From Acidobacteriota bacterium (GTDB taxonomy: Bacteria; Acidobacteriota; Terriglobia; Acidiferrales; UBA7541), in the NCBI GenBank assembly GCA_013289955.1, contig JABCYZ010000007.1, positions 1-64,000 of the forward strand: a stretch of 64,000 nt of DNA. The letters are read 5' to 3'. Shown here piece by piece: positions 1 through 8,969 of this stretch. The position numbers and the translations under genes were made by a program. How positions within the stretch are numbered: the first letter of the stretch is position 1; each line of letters starts with the position of its first letter. The notes beneath the pieces were generated by a model. The model was not told the DNA's origin. It saw nothing but the letters and a program-made list of their open reading frames with translations, and searched no databases.

Positions 1-411
1 CCCGTTACCTGGGACGATCCGATCATGGAGGACGAAATCTTTGGACCGCTCCTCCCAATCCTTACTTATAAGAGTATGGAGGCCGCCATCCGTGAGGTGA
101 AGAAGCGTCCGAAGCCCCTTTCCGGTTTCCTCTTCAGCCGTGACCAGAAGGCGATCGATCATTTTCTCGCGACCTTGTCCTTCGGCGGCGGTGCCATTAA
201 TCAGGTGAACATTCATCTGTTTATCGAAACCATGCCTTTCGGCGGCGTCGGATTCTCTGGTATCGGCCACTACTACGGCAAGGCCGGCTTCGATGCTCTG
301 ACGCATGCGAAATCCGTCCTTATCTCTCCTCCCGACGTGGCCATCGAGCATTTGTTCCCGCCGTACACGGAGGAGAAGGTCAAAGCGCTCAGCCAATGGT
401 TTGAATACTAA
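1..411 (+). CDS. Aldehyde dehydrogenase, C-terminal part (class 3-like)
   Basis: The reading frame is open from base 1, so the gene starts outside the window and only its last 136 codons are visible. The motifs EIFGPLLPILTY and PFGGVGFSGIG, followed by GKAGFDALTHAKSVL, are typical of the C-terminal third of NAD(P)-dependent aldehyde dehydrogenases of the class 3 / fatty or coniferyl aldehyde type, which oxidise aldehydes to carboxylic acids. The catalytic Cys region lies upstream and cannot be checked. The HD-domain gene follows after 40 bp on the same strand and may be cotranscribed. The family call is firm; the substrate is unknown. Confidence 0.9.
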   Translation, partial: PVTWDDPIMEDEIFGPLLPILTYKSMEAAIREVKKRPKPLSGFLFSRDQKAIDHFLATLSFGGGAINQVNIHLFIETMPFGGVGFSGIGHYYGKAGFDALTHAKSVLISPPDVAIEHLFPPYTEEKVKALSQWFEY

Positions 412-451
412 AAGGAGGGTCGCCCGTAGTTTTTCCATAAAAGGCGTAAAT

Positions 452-1081
452 ATGGTTTTGGCGGGAATCAAAGTAACCGACACACATCTAGTCCGCGACG
501 CGGTGGATCTGGCCCGCAGTTCATCGGAGTTATATCTTTTCAACCATGTGATGCGTTCCTGGCTATTTAGCGTTTTGCTTTCCGAAGGCGTCAAACCTTC
601 GCCGGATCCCGAACTCCTGGCCGTTTCCACCGTTTTACACGATCTCGGTCTGACCGACCGCTACATGGCCGAGGAGCGGTTCGAGGTCGATGGCGCCAAC
701 GCAGCCCGCGCGTTTCTCAAGGAGCGCGGTATCGCAACGCTGCAGCTGCAACTTGTCTGGGATGCGATCGCCCTTCACACAACCCGCTCCATCGCTCTCC
801 ACAAAGAGCCCGAAGTCGCAATGACCCATTCAGGTGTTGCGGTGGACGCAATCGGGGTTGGTCTCGATCGAATTCCGACGGATAAACTACAGGCGATCCT
901 CGCGGCGTTCCCTCGCTTGGCGCTCAAGAACCAGCTCCAGTCATCCCTATGCAACATCGTTCGCCGCAAACCGGCGACCAGCTTTGACAACATTCTTCGG
1001 GATTTCGGCACCCGCTACGTCGAAGGGTTCACTCCTCCGAACTTCGCAGACGTCGTCGCAAACTCGCCGTTTTCTGAATAG
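452..1081 (+). CDS. HD-domain hydrolase, cyanamide hydratase-like
   Basis: A 209-residue soluble protein. An HD dyad is visible in the segment VLHDLGLTDRY, preceded by a helical region, and a later AIALHTTRSIA segment supplies another candidate metal-ligand His. This pattern fits the small HD proteins related to cyanamide hydratase, metal-dependent hydrolases whose substrate is usually unknown. The ATG at 452 is chosen because the N-terminal extension from 305 runs through the aldehyde dehydrogenase gene in another frame and reads as Arg/Ser-rich shadow sequence. The Shine-Dalgarno is weak (AAGGCG); a stronger AGGAGGG at 414 is too far from any in-frame start. Specific function not assigned. 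Confidence 0.75.
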   Translation: MVLAGIKVTDTHLVRDAVDLARSSSELYLFNHVMRSWLFSVLLSEGVKPSPDPELLAVSTVLHDLGLTDRYMAEERFEVDGANAARAFLKERGIATLQLQLVWDAIALHTTRSIALHKEPEVAMTHSGVAVDAIGVGLDRIPTDKLQAILAAFPRLALKNQLQSSLCNIVRRKPATSFDNILRDFGTRYVEGFTPPNFADVVANSPFSE

Positions 1082-1925
1082 TCCTTCTAGCGAGGACATC
1101 CATCTATGAATTTGTTCGGCGCTGCTCTTTCTACTGACTTTTGGATTACAGGGATCGCGATAGCTCGTTACATCCCGCGGGCCTTTCGTACAAAGCAATT
1201 CGATGGGAATCTCTTTTTCACGGAGGAGAAGCGGCAGGAGTATCGGCGACGTGTCGAGAGTGTGACGCTGAATTCGCGGCGCAAGTGCTGTCGCGCAGCG
1301 TGCGAATTTAGCTTTGCGAGCGCGAGTCGGCAGAATCACGGGCGGACAGTTTGCATGGGGCGGATTTCGGTTACGCGCAGTGCGACGGAGAATCACACCG
1401 CCCATCAGAGCGGACTTGTGCAGCCAATGGCCAATGAGGTTCAGCCGTAAACCGCGGCCATTTTCAATGCAACAACTCAGCGAACAACCTGCCTTCGAAC
1501 TCAGCGCGATCGTCAGAACACCGGGCGCTTTGGCCGCGCTTAATAAATTTCGATGGGCAGCCACTTTTGATTCAGTTTTTGCTTCGCGTCTGTGCGATGC
1601 CGCACAGACTGTCAGGCATTGGGCTGGCATTGTGAGTTCGCAAACGTAGTGAAACATCAGGTCGCGTGTTGCACGTTGCAGTTCAAGAGCGGAGGAAACA
1701 CGAAGCCGAGAAGCCTGCTCCACAACTGACGGCAAAGCGTCCGATCGGGCGCGCGCCACGCCCGTGCAATAGCCGGAAACGAGTAACCCCCGCCCTTTCA
1801 GGCACGTGTGACTTCAACTTTGCCCCCAACATAGTGATCCGGACAAGCCTGGAATACAGGCGTCCGCCAGAAAAGAAGACGCGGGGTTGACGGCATGGAC
1901 GAACACCAAGAGCTGTGAAAACAAT
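1082..1925. other. Long non-coding stretch before the enzyme island
   Basis: About 840 bases with no convincing gene. The open frames here are short, mutually overlapping and rich in Arg, Ser and Cys, with no recognisable domain. The part from about 1575 to 1655 holds the conserved regulatory module annotated separately. The remainder, including a leader of about 270 bases before the first island gene, shows nothing I can name. Confidence 0.6.
1575..1655 (+). promoter_or_regulatory. Island regulatory module, copy 1 (Crp-like palindrome plus two boxes)
   Basis: The core is a perfect 9-bp inverted repeat with a 4-bp centre at 1588-1609 (GTCTGTGCG / CGCACAGAC), read as TGTGC-N6-GCACA, close to the TGTGA-N6-TCACA architecture of Crp-family sites. 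It is preceded by GTTTTTG at 1575 and followed by CATTGTG at 1628 and TAGTGAAAC at 1647. The same elements with identical spacing occur in inverted orientation at 16622-16702. The intervening bases differ, which points to constrained binding sites rather than a recent duplication. The module lies about 316 bases before the start of the large enzyme gene. Binding by the Crp/Fnr protein encoded at 16745 is inferred. Confidence 0.65.
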
Positions 1926-4900
1926 ATGCCGCAGACCAGCACAAAGTCGTCTAGTAGCCGAGGCGTCCAGCGGCCTGATCCTTATGCTTCTCTCCGCGAT
2001 GCGATGGACCCCCAATATCAAGCGCATTCGTCTGCCGAGATAGCGGACCGCCTGGGCTTTCTGCCCTCCGCTGTCGCCCTGCACCAACAACTTGATTCGC
2101 CTGCGCTCCGTCAGGCAACGCTGGCCGCCCTCGGCCGCCCCGCGCGCCAATCGGTGCACGTTGACGGAGCGGACATTCCTGTCCCCAGCTATCTGCGTTT
2201 GATCGGGGGCCTTTGTTCGGAGGTGGCCAGTCTGAGCGAAGCACAAACAGGGCAGTGGCCGAATCTTCAAGGGGAAACCGCCTCCCCGGCCGAAAAACCT
2301 CTCGCGGAGCACGAATTTGCTCTCGATCGTCTTCCGTCTGCGGTCCGGGCGAAATTTGCAAAAACCGATGGTGCCGCGTGGCTCGAAGCGCTCGATGCCG
2401 CCATCCAGGCGGGTATCCGGAACCCTAGTGCGCTCGCCGATCTGATCTTTTTCATGCAGCACCGCGACCGAGTGGTTGGCGGTGTCGGCCAACCGCTCAA
2501 GATGGATGATCTTGCATTCCTGCGCCTTCGCGCAGAGTGGGAGCTGTTCCAGACCATCGCGACACAAAGACTGAATCCGACGGCGGTTTGTCCTTTGTTT
2601 CTGCCTGCTAACGTCAGCACCAACTACGAACAATATCTTGCGAAGCCAACAACCGGGCTAATCGCGTTAATGGTAAATGGGAGAAGCAATCTGAACGGAA
2701 CGCGAAACGTGCAGATGGAAGCGTTCCACAGCATGCGAGAAACCGTGGAATCGCTGGCCGAAGGCGATTCCCTGTATATTGCGAACTGGCAATTCCGCCC
2801 CGAGAGGCTCGACCTTTCCAGTCCACCGTCTGGACCCCATTGGTCAGACCTGCTGGCCAAGAGGGCGAAGGATGGGGTCCGGGTCCGCATTATTATTTCC
2901 GATCTTCCTGCCGCGGCTGGCGACTTGCGCACGGACCTGACTCCGCTGATAGCGGCGATCAAGGATCTTCCCAAAGCCCTCCGTGACAATTGGAAATTCA
3001 TTTTCAGCCCGCATGTCTTTGTCGCCGCGACACACCACCAGAAAATTCTGATCGCAAACAGACGTGGGGAAGTCAGCGCCTACTGCGGCGGATTGGACAT
3101 CTCCTCCAACCGCGTCCCCTCGCGTGACGGAACGTTCGTTTGGCACGATGTGCACGCCAAACTCGAGGGCCTGATTGCACGCGATGTCGAACGTGAATTT
3201 GTGCTTCGCTGGAACCGGGAAAAAGATGGGACGACCGGCGGCAAAATCGATGGTTGGAACGATTTCGAGACGCTCAAACCGGCGCCCGCGGATCGCAACG
3301 ACGCAAGCCCCGCGCGCAACAAGCATAAGCTGCAAATGCTTCGGACCGTTTCGGTGGGGCCGGGAACAGCCAATTCTCGCCGCGACGATATCTGGCAAGC
3401 CTATTTCCACCTTATTGGCTGCGCCAGGCGCTTCATTTTTCTCGAAAACCAATATTTCCACGTTCCCTCAATGGCGGACGCGATTGTGAAACAGGCTCAG
3501 GCACACCCGGAGCTCGTAGTGATTGTTGTCGCTTCCACGGTGACGGACGACAAGAACACTCTTCTGAAAGAGAATATGCAGGCTCTCCGCCACGAGTTTC
3601 TGACGCGGCTTAAGGACAGCATTCCAGCCAGCAGACTCGGACTTTTCACCATGACGCTGTCGCTCGTGCACTCCAAGCTCATTCTCGTGGACGACCGCAT
3701 GCTCTCCATGGGCTCGGCGAACGCCAACCCGCGCGACTTCTTCATGGATACACAACTGAGTGTGCTGCTGGATAATGCACCTGCGGTAAAGAACTTTCGC
3801 TTGCATCTGTGGGCCCACGATCTTGGTCTCGATGAGTCCACCGTAGCCGCCTGGGATGTTCGGGACTTCGTGTCGCGGTGGACGAGTGTTGCCGCCGCGA
3901 ACGAAAAGCTGCGAGCAAAACCGTTGGACATGGCGGGCGAAGCCATCGTTCGTCTTGACACCTCTGTTGACGTGGGAACAAGGCACGAGTGGCTCGATCT
4001 GCTGAGCGAGGCCGGAGGAGAAACGCCATTCCCCTCCGAAGGCGAGGCCGCCGAACAATGTTCGGAATTCATGGGAGAGGTCTTCGATCCGCTCCATCCA
4101 CCCCAGAATATTGCGACTGCCCTTCTGGCGAAAGATTGGTCGGGTGCGTTGAATTTGGCAATCCAACTTGGCATGCGCGACGAGAACGCGCTCACAAACT
4201 TGGTGTTCTTCGGCAAGCACCCGGAGTTGCCGCCCAGCCCGCTCGATCCGAAGAATCCTAACTTCAAGCAACTGAGTGCGGAATGGGCACAGATTCTCCA
4301 TGGCGACGTCTGGAACGCGATTAAAGGGGCTTCGGAGAACCCTTCACTCGTCGTTTCCGGTGAAGAAGTGGCCGATCACGACGTGTTTTTCTGGGGCAGC
4401 AGCGGCAAAAGGCTCAAGAAACTCGTCGAAAACGCGGCGAACAACGCGGGACTGAATCCCGGCCTGCTCGGAACGGTGATCATGGCGGAAACGCGCAGTC
4501 CGGCCACGTTTCTTTCCAATGAAAAGGTCAGTTCCTATTTCATCGGCACGGATGATTTTTTCGAAGCCCAGGGGGCAATGGCGGCGCGAGTCCCGGCATT
4601 CGGCAAAGTGAAATTCGACCGGTATCAAACACCTCGCGTTCATTTGAACGACGCAAAAGCGAACCCTCGCCAGGTCAAGAGCATCCTGTTCGATTCCGGG
4701 CCTGACGCGCTGCTCGCCACGGCGGTTTACCTGAAGATGCGCGAAGTACGGCTGCGCGAAATCGCCAAGGAGATGAACGGCGACTTTGACGCGCTTCCGA
4801 TCGAAACGCGGCTGGGGCTCACTAGAATGGCCATGGCCGCTGGAACCCAGGGCGTCACACCGCTTCTTAAAAACGCGCTTGCCGGCCGAGACATCCTGAT

Positions 4901-7286
4901 TCGCAAGGCAATTCCGGTTGAAGCTTACCAAACGCAGCGCAACGGGACCGTGCGCACCGCGCAAGCGATGCACTTGTCGGAGTGGATCTTCGGAATCAAG
5001 GTGCTGCCAAGTGCTTCGACGCCGCCCGGCGGGGCAGCCGCACCGTCTGGCTCCATTCAAAAATATGAATCAGGCGTTTGGAGCGGGACTGCCGAATATG
5101 AGGACACTCCGTTCGCCGCCGTGTCCCGAGAGTCTGAAAGTGAGAACGAAAATCAGGTCGGTCAACTCGGTCTTGGCACCCGCAAGCAGGTGACGGATAC
5201 AAAGCTCATTCCCTTCCGGTGGATCTGCAGCATCTCCACGGTCCGCCGAATCACCACGGCGAGCCATAGCACGCACACAGGAATGGCGCCAGCCGGCACT
5301 GGCCTGCTTTTTTCACCGTGCCACGTGCTCACCGCTGCCCATCTGTTCAAAGATTTTGACACGTCCAGTTCTTCTGCAAGCATGATCGAAGCGGAAAGCG
5401 CACAGGTAAGTCCGGCGCGCGACGGCGAGGACAGACCGTTCGGCACGTTCAATGTAAAGTCTTGGGTATTGCATCCCAATTGGGACCCAAAGAAGGGCGA
5501 CCCCAACACCGACTATGCCGTGATCACCCTGGAAACGTGCGCCGGCGACCAAAAATTTCCCAGCCTGAACAATCAACCGCTCGGATTCTGGCCGTTGGAG
5601 TTCCTCCCTGCTTCGGTAAAAGCAGGGCTAATTGGCGGAGACATCCTCACCGCGGGATATCCTGAATCGAAGCAAAAGGAAATGTGGTGCTTTAGCGGCA
5701 AAGGTTCCACCGGCATGGCCGCACAAGACAATGCGCTGATCCACTCCAAACAAGGCGCTGAGCCTTGGGTCCAGGTTCACGACTCCTTCAGCGTGACTGC
5801 CGACGCGGAAAAAGGCCAGAGCGGCTCGCCGATTTGGGCAGTCAAGGACGGCAAGCGTTATGTGGTCGGAATGTTGGTGGATGCGGGATCACACTTCAAT
5901 TCCGCTGTTACGCTCAACGACAAGGTGATTCGCCAGATCCAGGCTTGGATCAATCCCGAACGCCCATCGCACGAAGTCGCGCAGGAAACCATTTCCGAAA
6001 CCTGCCAATCCGCACAAGCCACTGGTGAAGAAACGGGCCCTTCCGCGCCAGAGCAGATCTACCTCCGACAGCCCGAGGTCCCCTACATCGGCCACGGCGA
6101 AATGCGAGAGAATTTCGAGGAGCATGAAGAACCCCCGCCCCGTGGATTGATCCTGTTCGACCATAAACACACGCCTAAAACTTTTGATTCCGCCGCTCCA
6201 GGCGGCTTCCGCGTTGCCACAACCGCCGCGATCCTGAAGCCTGCCGACATGAACCCCGGGTTCATCAGTGCGAGCGATGAAATCGTCACCGACGAGGGGC
6301 CTTCGGGGCTCCAGACCTGCCTCAAACGTCTTGTTACCAGCAAGTTTTCTAGATTCCTGGCCAGCAGGACCGCCGCGATGGCCTCCGCCAACGACCGCCT
6401 ACGCATCGGAGTCGTTGATCTTACCGGAGCAAAGCTCTCCAAGCCTGAGTTCGCAGGTTGGGGCTCGACTGTGGCCATGTATGGGGGCAGCGCTCCGAAA
6501 GTCCTTGCGGTCTATGCGGCTTTTCAGCTTCGCAGGGATCTTCGCGAGATGGCCGAGGAACAAGCCATCCCCACCGGGACGGAGTTGTTAGCTTTCGCCA
6601 ATGCCACCTGGAAAGGCAAAAAGCTGGCGCGCGGGTTCCCAGATCTGAAGTTTCTGTTTGATATCATCCACTGGACGTCGGGACAGCCGAACGATATCAA
6701 TTTCGCGCCTGCCGCCCAAGCCGCCCTCAACGGCGTGTCCGACAACAGTTCCGCGTCGCGCATCATCAGCGGAGTGGGATTTCCATACATCGCATCGGTG
6801 GCCTGGCAGTCCGGCCTTCGCCATCCCACGAGAGGCGGCTTGTGGCTATCGCAATCGTTCGACGGCTCACAGTGGCCCGACAGTCCTTCCATGAAGGCGC
6901 CGGCTTTTGTGCACAACGTCACAGCTCTTTCGGTGGCTACTTTTTTCACGCTGCTGGCACAAGGACGACTCGTCGACGATTTCTCGTCCCCGGAGATCGC
7001 CACCGTCCTGAGAACCGGGGGATGCCGAAGCTGTCTTTTCCCCACCGAAATTACCCTGGATGCCGCCAAGTGCGGGATTCTCAAACCCCACATGCACGAT
7101 TGCGTGCTCGCCCGCCATCTGGGGGGGCGATATGCCGCTGGGATCTTAACGGCGATTGACGCCACCTGGCACGGAGACGAGCGTTGTCCAACCGGCGGCG
7201 AAGTCGCCGACTACACCAGCATGTGGAATGAGCTCGACAAACTGGTCATTGCCAACAACGGAGCCACAAAGCCGGCTTGCGCGTAA
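1926..7286 (+). CDS. Multi-enzyme protein: DPYA domain, phospholipase D, S1 protease, beta-lactamase fold
   Basis: About 1786 residues with no signal peptide. In order: a DPYA domain (nt 1977-2235) shared with two neighbours; the first copy of an internal repeat (2379-2556); a phospholipase D region with two HKD-type motifs. In the first (His codon 3036) the final Asp is Asn (HQKILIAN); the second (His codon 3669) is intact and followed by GSANANPRD. Then come a second repeat copy (4137-4299), an undefined helical region, and a V8/trypsin-like protease with His 5340, Asp 5511 and Ser 5820 (GQSGSP). The C-terminal domain has SxxK (6489), SDN (6738) and KCG (7068), as in class A beta-lactamases and DD-peptidases. 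I prefer ATG 1926; an in-frame TTG at 1887 would add 13 residues. The glucosaminidase gene follows after 56 bp. Substrates and delivery route are unknown. Confidence 0.85.
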   Translation: MPQTSTKSSSSRGVQRPDPYASLRDAMDPQYQAHSSAEIADRLGFLPSAVALHQQLDSPALRQATLAALGRPARQSVHVDGADIPVPSYLRLIGGLCSEVASLSEAQTGQWPNLQGETASPAEKPLAEHEFALDRLPSAVRAKFAKTDGAAWLEALDAAIQAGIRNPSALADLIFFMQHRDRVVGGVGQPLKMDDLAFLRLRAEWELFQTIATQRLNPTAVCPLFLPANVSTNYEQYLAKPTTGLIALMVNGRSNLNGTRNVQMEAFHSMRETVESLAEGDSLYIANWQFRPERLDLSSPPSGPHWSDLLAKRAKDGVRVRIIISDLPAAAGDLRTDLTPLIAAIKDLPKALRDNWKFIFSPHVFVAATHHQKILIANRRGEVSAYCGGLDISSNRVPSRDGTFVWHDVHAKLEGLIARDVEREFVLRWNREKDGTTGGKIDGWNDFETLKPAPADRNDASPARNKHKLQMLRTVSVGPGTANSRRDDIWQAYFHLIGCARRFIFLENQYFHVPSMADAIVKQAQAHPELVVIVVASTVTDDKNTLLKENMQALRHEFLTRLKDSIPASRLGLFTMTLSLVHSKLILVDDRMLSMGSANANPRDFFMDTQLSVLLDNAPAVKNFRLHLWAHDLGLDESTVAAWDVRDFVSRWTSVAAANEKLRAKPLDMAGEAIVRLDTSVDVGTRHEWLDLLSEAGGETPFPSEGEAAEQCSEFMGEVFDPLHPPQNIATALLAKDWSGALNLAIQLGMRDENALTNLVFFGKHPELPPSPLDPKNPNFKQLSAEWAQILHGDVWNAIKGASENPSLVVSGEEVADHDVFFWGSSGKRLKKLVENAANNAGLNPGLLGTVIMAETRSPATFLSNEKVSSYFIGTDDFFEAQGAMAARVPAFGKVKFDRYQTPRVHLNDAKANPRQVKSILFDSGPDALLATAVYLKMREVRLREIAKEMNGDFDALPIETRLGLTRMAMAAGTQGVTPLLKNALAGRDILIRKAIPVEAYQTQRNGTVRTAQAMHLSEWIFGIKVLPSASTPPGGAAAPSGSIQKYESGVWSGTAEYEDTPFAAVSRESESENENQVGQLGLGTRKQVTDTKLIPFRWICSISTVRRITTASHSTHTGMAPAGTGLLFSPCHVLTAAHLFKDFDTSSSSASMIEAESAQVSPARDGEDRPFGTFNVKSWVLHPNWDPKKGDPNTDYAVITLETCAGDQKFPSLNNQPLGFWPLEFLPASVKAGLIGGDILTAGYPESKQKEMWCFSGKGSTGMAAQDNALIHSKQGAEPWVQVHDSFSVTADAEKGQSGSPIWAVKDGKRYVVGMLVDAGSHFNSAVTLNDKVIRQIQAWINPERPSHEVAQETISETCQSAQATGEETGPSAPEQIYLRQPEVPYIGHGEMRENFEEHEEPPPRGLILFDHKHTPKTFDSAAPGGFRVATTAAILKPADMNPGFISASDEIVTDEGPSGLQTCLKRLVTSKFSRFLASRTAAMASANDRLRIGVVDLTGAKLSKPEFAGWGSTVAMYGGSAPKVLAVYAAFQLRRDLREMAEEQAIPTGTELLAFANATWKGKKLARGFPDLKFLFDIIHWTSGQPNDINFAPAAQAALNGVSDNSSASRIISGVGFPYIASVAWQSGLRHPTRGGLWLSQSFDGSQWPDSPSMKAPAFVHNVTALSVATFFTLLAQGRLVDDFSSPEIATVLRTGGCRSCLFPTEITLDAAKCGILKPHMHDCVLARHLGGRYAAGILTAIDATWHGDERCPTGGEVADYTSMWNELDKLVIANNGATKPACA

Positions 7287-7342
7287 GCAAGACCTTCGGA
7301 ATGTTGCTGTCAACGAAGCCTTGACAGGAGAAGGGAAATGAA

Positions 7343-8794
7343 ATGAGAGAGCCAGAGACAAAAGAGCCGGAAGAGCGCGAGTGGGAAGAATACGACGCGC
7401 GGATTCTTAACGACTCTCCGTTTGCGGGATCGATCGGGAGCCGTAAGCAGTTCGAAACCGAATCGTTCGAGCCCTCGATGGGGACCTTCCGCGAGTCAGG
7501 AAACCCCTTTCTTTTCTCTCATGAAGGAAGCCCTGCCGGTATCGCCGGGAGTTACGGGGCGGCCGAAACCGAGAACCTCCTAAGCGAAATGGAATCCGAG
7601 TCGTCGGAACTCGAGTCCCAGATGGAAACGGAGCCCTCCGGCTCCGCGTTTGGTTACGGATTCGGCCACCGGCGCTCGTTTGACCAGACGGCTTCGGAAG
7701 CGTTGAGTGAGACCGAGGCGGAATACCTGATCGATCCGTACGCTCCGATCCGCCCAGCGATGGCCCCCGAGCACGCCAGTCTTTCCGCCAGCGAGTTGAC
7801 CGTCATTCTCGGCGGAAGACCCGCGGCACTGGTTCTGCATCAACTTGTGCATTCGCCGCAGATGCGAATGGCGACGCTGGCCGGCCTTTTGGGTCGTGGC
7901 GCGCGCCGCTCGGTACCCTTCCAAGGAAGAAACATTTCCATACCCGCGTACCTCCGCCTGGTGTCACGCCTTTGCCAGGAGGCCGCAGAACACGCTGAAG
8001 CAGGGTCGGAAACGGGCACGCTGGCGCGCGAGGCTCAAGAATATTCCGAATACGAAGGTGCGCCATCGTTGAGCGCTTCTGTTGGCCGCGGAGGCGTCAA
8101 CCGGCCGAGCGACGTCAAATTGGTGCAACGCCTGATCAACGCGCACTTACCGGTTCCTATCGCTCTGCTTGTTGAGGACGGGGCTGTGGGACCAAAAACA
8201 ATTTTCGCTATTGAGACCTATCAACGCCGCACTCTCGGAATGAATCCCCCCGATGGACGCGTTGACCCCGGAGGAGCAACGTTTCGCTCGCTGACCGGCG
8301 GGGCTGTTGCACCACCATCGCCGCTCCCGGCGCCTGCTCCCAAATCGCCTTCGCGTGTCGGCACTTTTCCTCCTGACGTCACCGAGGCCGCACAGGCTTC
8401 GCACGTCAAATGGAACATACCGGCATCGGTCACTCTCGCCCAGTGGGCCGTTGAAAGCTATTGGGGTACAAAGATGCCCAAGGACAGCAACAATCCCTTC
8501 GGGATTAAAGCGGTCGGCGATCAACCTTACGTGGAAGCCCACACGCGGGAGGAGATCAAAGGCGAGAGTGTAACCATCGTGGCTCATTTCCGCCGGTTCG
8601 ATTCCATTGCCGACGCCTTCGACCAGCACGGCAAGCTCCTGGCCACGGCAAAGCCATACGCACGTGCTCGCACTTTCGCTAACGATCCTGACGCCTTCGC
8701 GGACGCCCTGACCGGGGTTTATGCCACGGACCACAGATATGGCGCCATCCTTAAATCCCGCATGAAACAGTACAACCTGTATCAATACGATTAA
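7343..8794 (+). CDS. DPYA-domain peptidoglycan-binding glucosaminidase (FlgJ/Auto-like)
   Basis: A 483-residue protein. The acidic N-terminus carries EWEEYDARILND, a motif repeated in the protein encoded at 8970-10970, and a Glu/Ser-rich linker. The shared DPYA domain lies at about residues 130-215. A peptidoglycan_binding_1-like domain follows at about 250-325 (repeat KLVQRLINAHL, then DGAVGPKTIFAIETYQ). The C-terminal 150 residues match the mannosyl-glycoprotein/glucosaminidase family: SVTLAQWAVESYWG carries the expected catalytic Glu and NNPFGIK follows. The likely reaction is cleavage of the N-acetylglucosaminyl bond in cell-wall glycan. There is a good Shine-Dalgarno (AGGAGAAGGG) before ATG 7343. 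It lies 56 bp after the large enzyme gene and is probably cotranscribed. No signal peptide is visible. Confidence 0.87.
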   Translation: MREPETKEPEEREWEEYDARILNDSPFAGSIGSRKQFETESFEPSMGTFRESGNPFLFSHEGSPAGIAGSYGAAETENLLSEMESESSELESQMETEPSGSAFGYGFGHRRSFDQTASEALSETEAEYLIDPYAPIRPAMAPEHASLSASELTVILGGRPAALVLHQLVHSPQMRMATLAGLLGRGARRSVPFQGRNISIPAYLRLVSRLCQEAAEHAEAGSETGTLAREAQEYSEYEGAPSLSASVGRGGVNRPSDVKLVQRLINAHLPVPIALLVEDGAVGPKTIFAIETYQRRTLGMNPPDGRVDPGGATFRSLTGGAVAPPSPLPAPAPKSPSRVGTFPPDVTEAAQASHVKWNIPASVTLAQWAVESYWGTKMPKDSNNPFGIKAVGDQPYVEAHTREEIKGESVTIVAHFRRFDSIADAFDQHGKLLATAKPYARARTFANDPDAFADALTGVYATDHRYGAILKSRMKQYNLYQYD

Positions 8795-8969
8795 AAGCTT
8801 CGCTACGTATGTCTTCTCAATTACCGCACTGGATTGAACTAGTCGAATCGCGCCTAAAAGGCCTCTGAAAGAGAATAGGTCAGAGTCCGGTGGACTCGAT
8901 GCTGCCGCCGAAATCCGGCAGCGCGGACCCAAGCATCCAGCCGCTTGGGAGGCGCCTGTTGTCCTGGAT
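8795..8969. other. Convergent intergenic region with two small hairpins
   Basis: This separates the two convergent island operons. It contains GAGTCC-GGT-GGACTC at 8884-8898 and GCTGCCG / CGGCAGC at 8901-8922. Neither hairpin has a following T-run, so a rho-independent terminator is possible but not supported. No gene is seen. Confidence 0.4.

Noticed and set aside
1106..1450. Possible small gene after the HD-domain gene
   Set aside because: 114 codons with ATG, but no convincing ribosome site and Arg/Ser/Cys-rich composition resembling the non-coding frames around it; no recognisable family.
947..1759. A 270-codon minus-strand open frame spanning the gap before the island
   Set aside because: No domain and low-complexity composition; it runs antisense into the HD-domain gene. 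Its resemblance to a frame near 16.65 kb comes from the conserved regulatory palindrome, not from coding.
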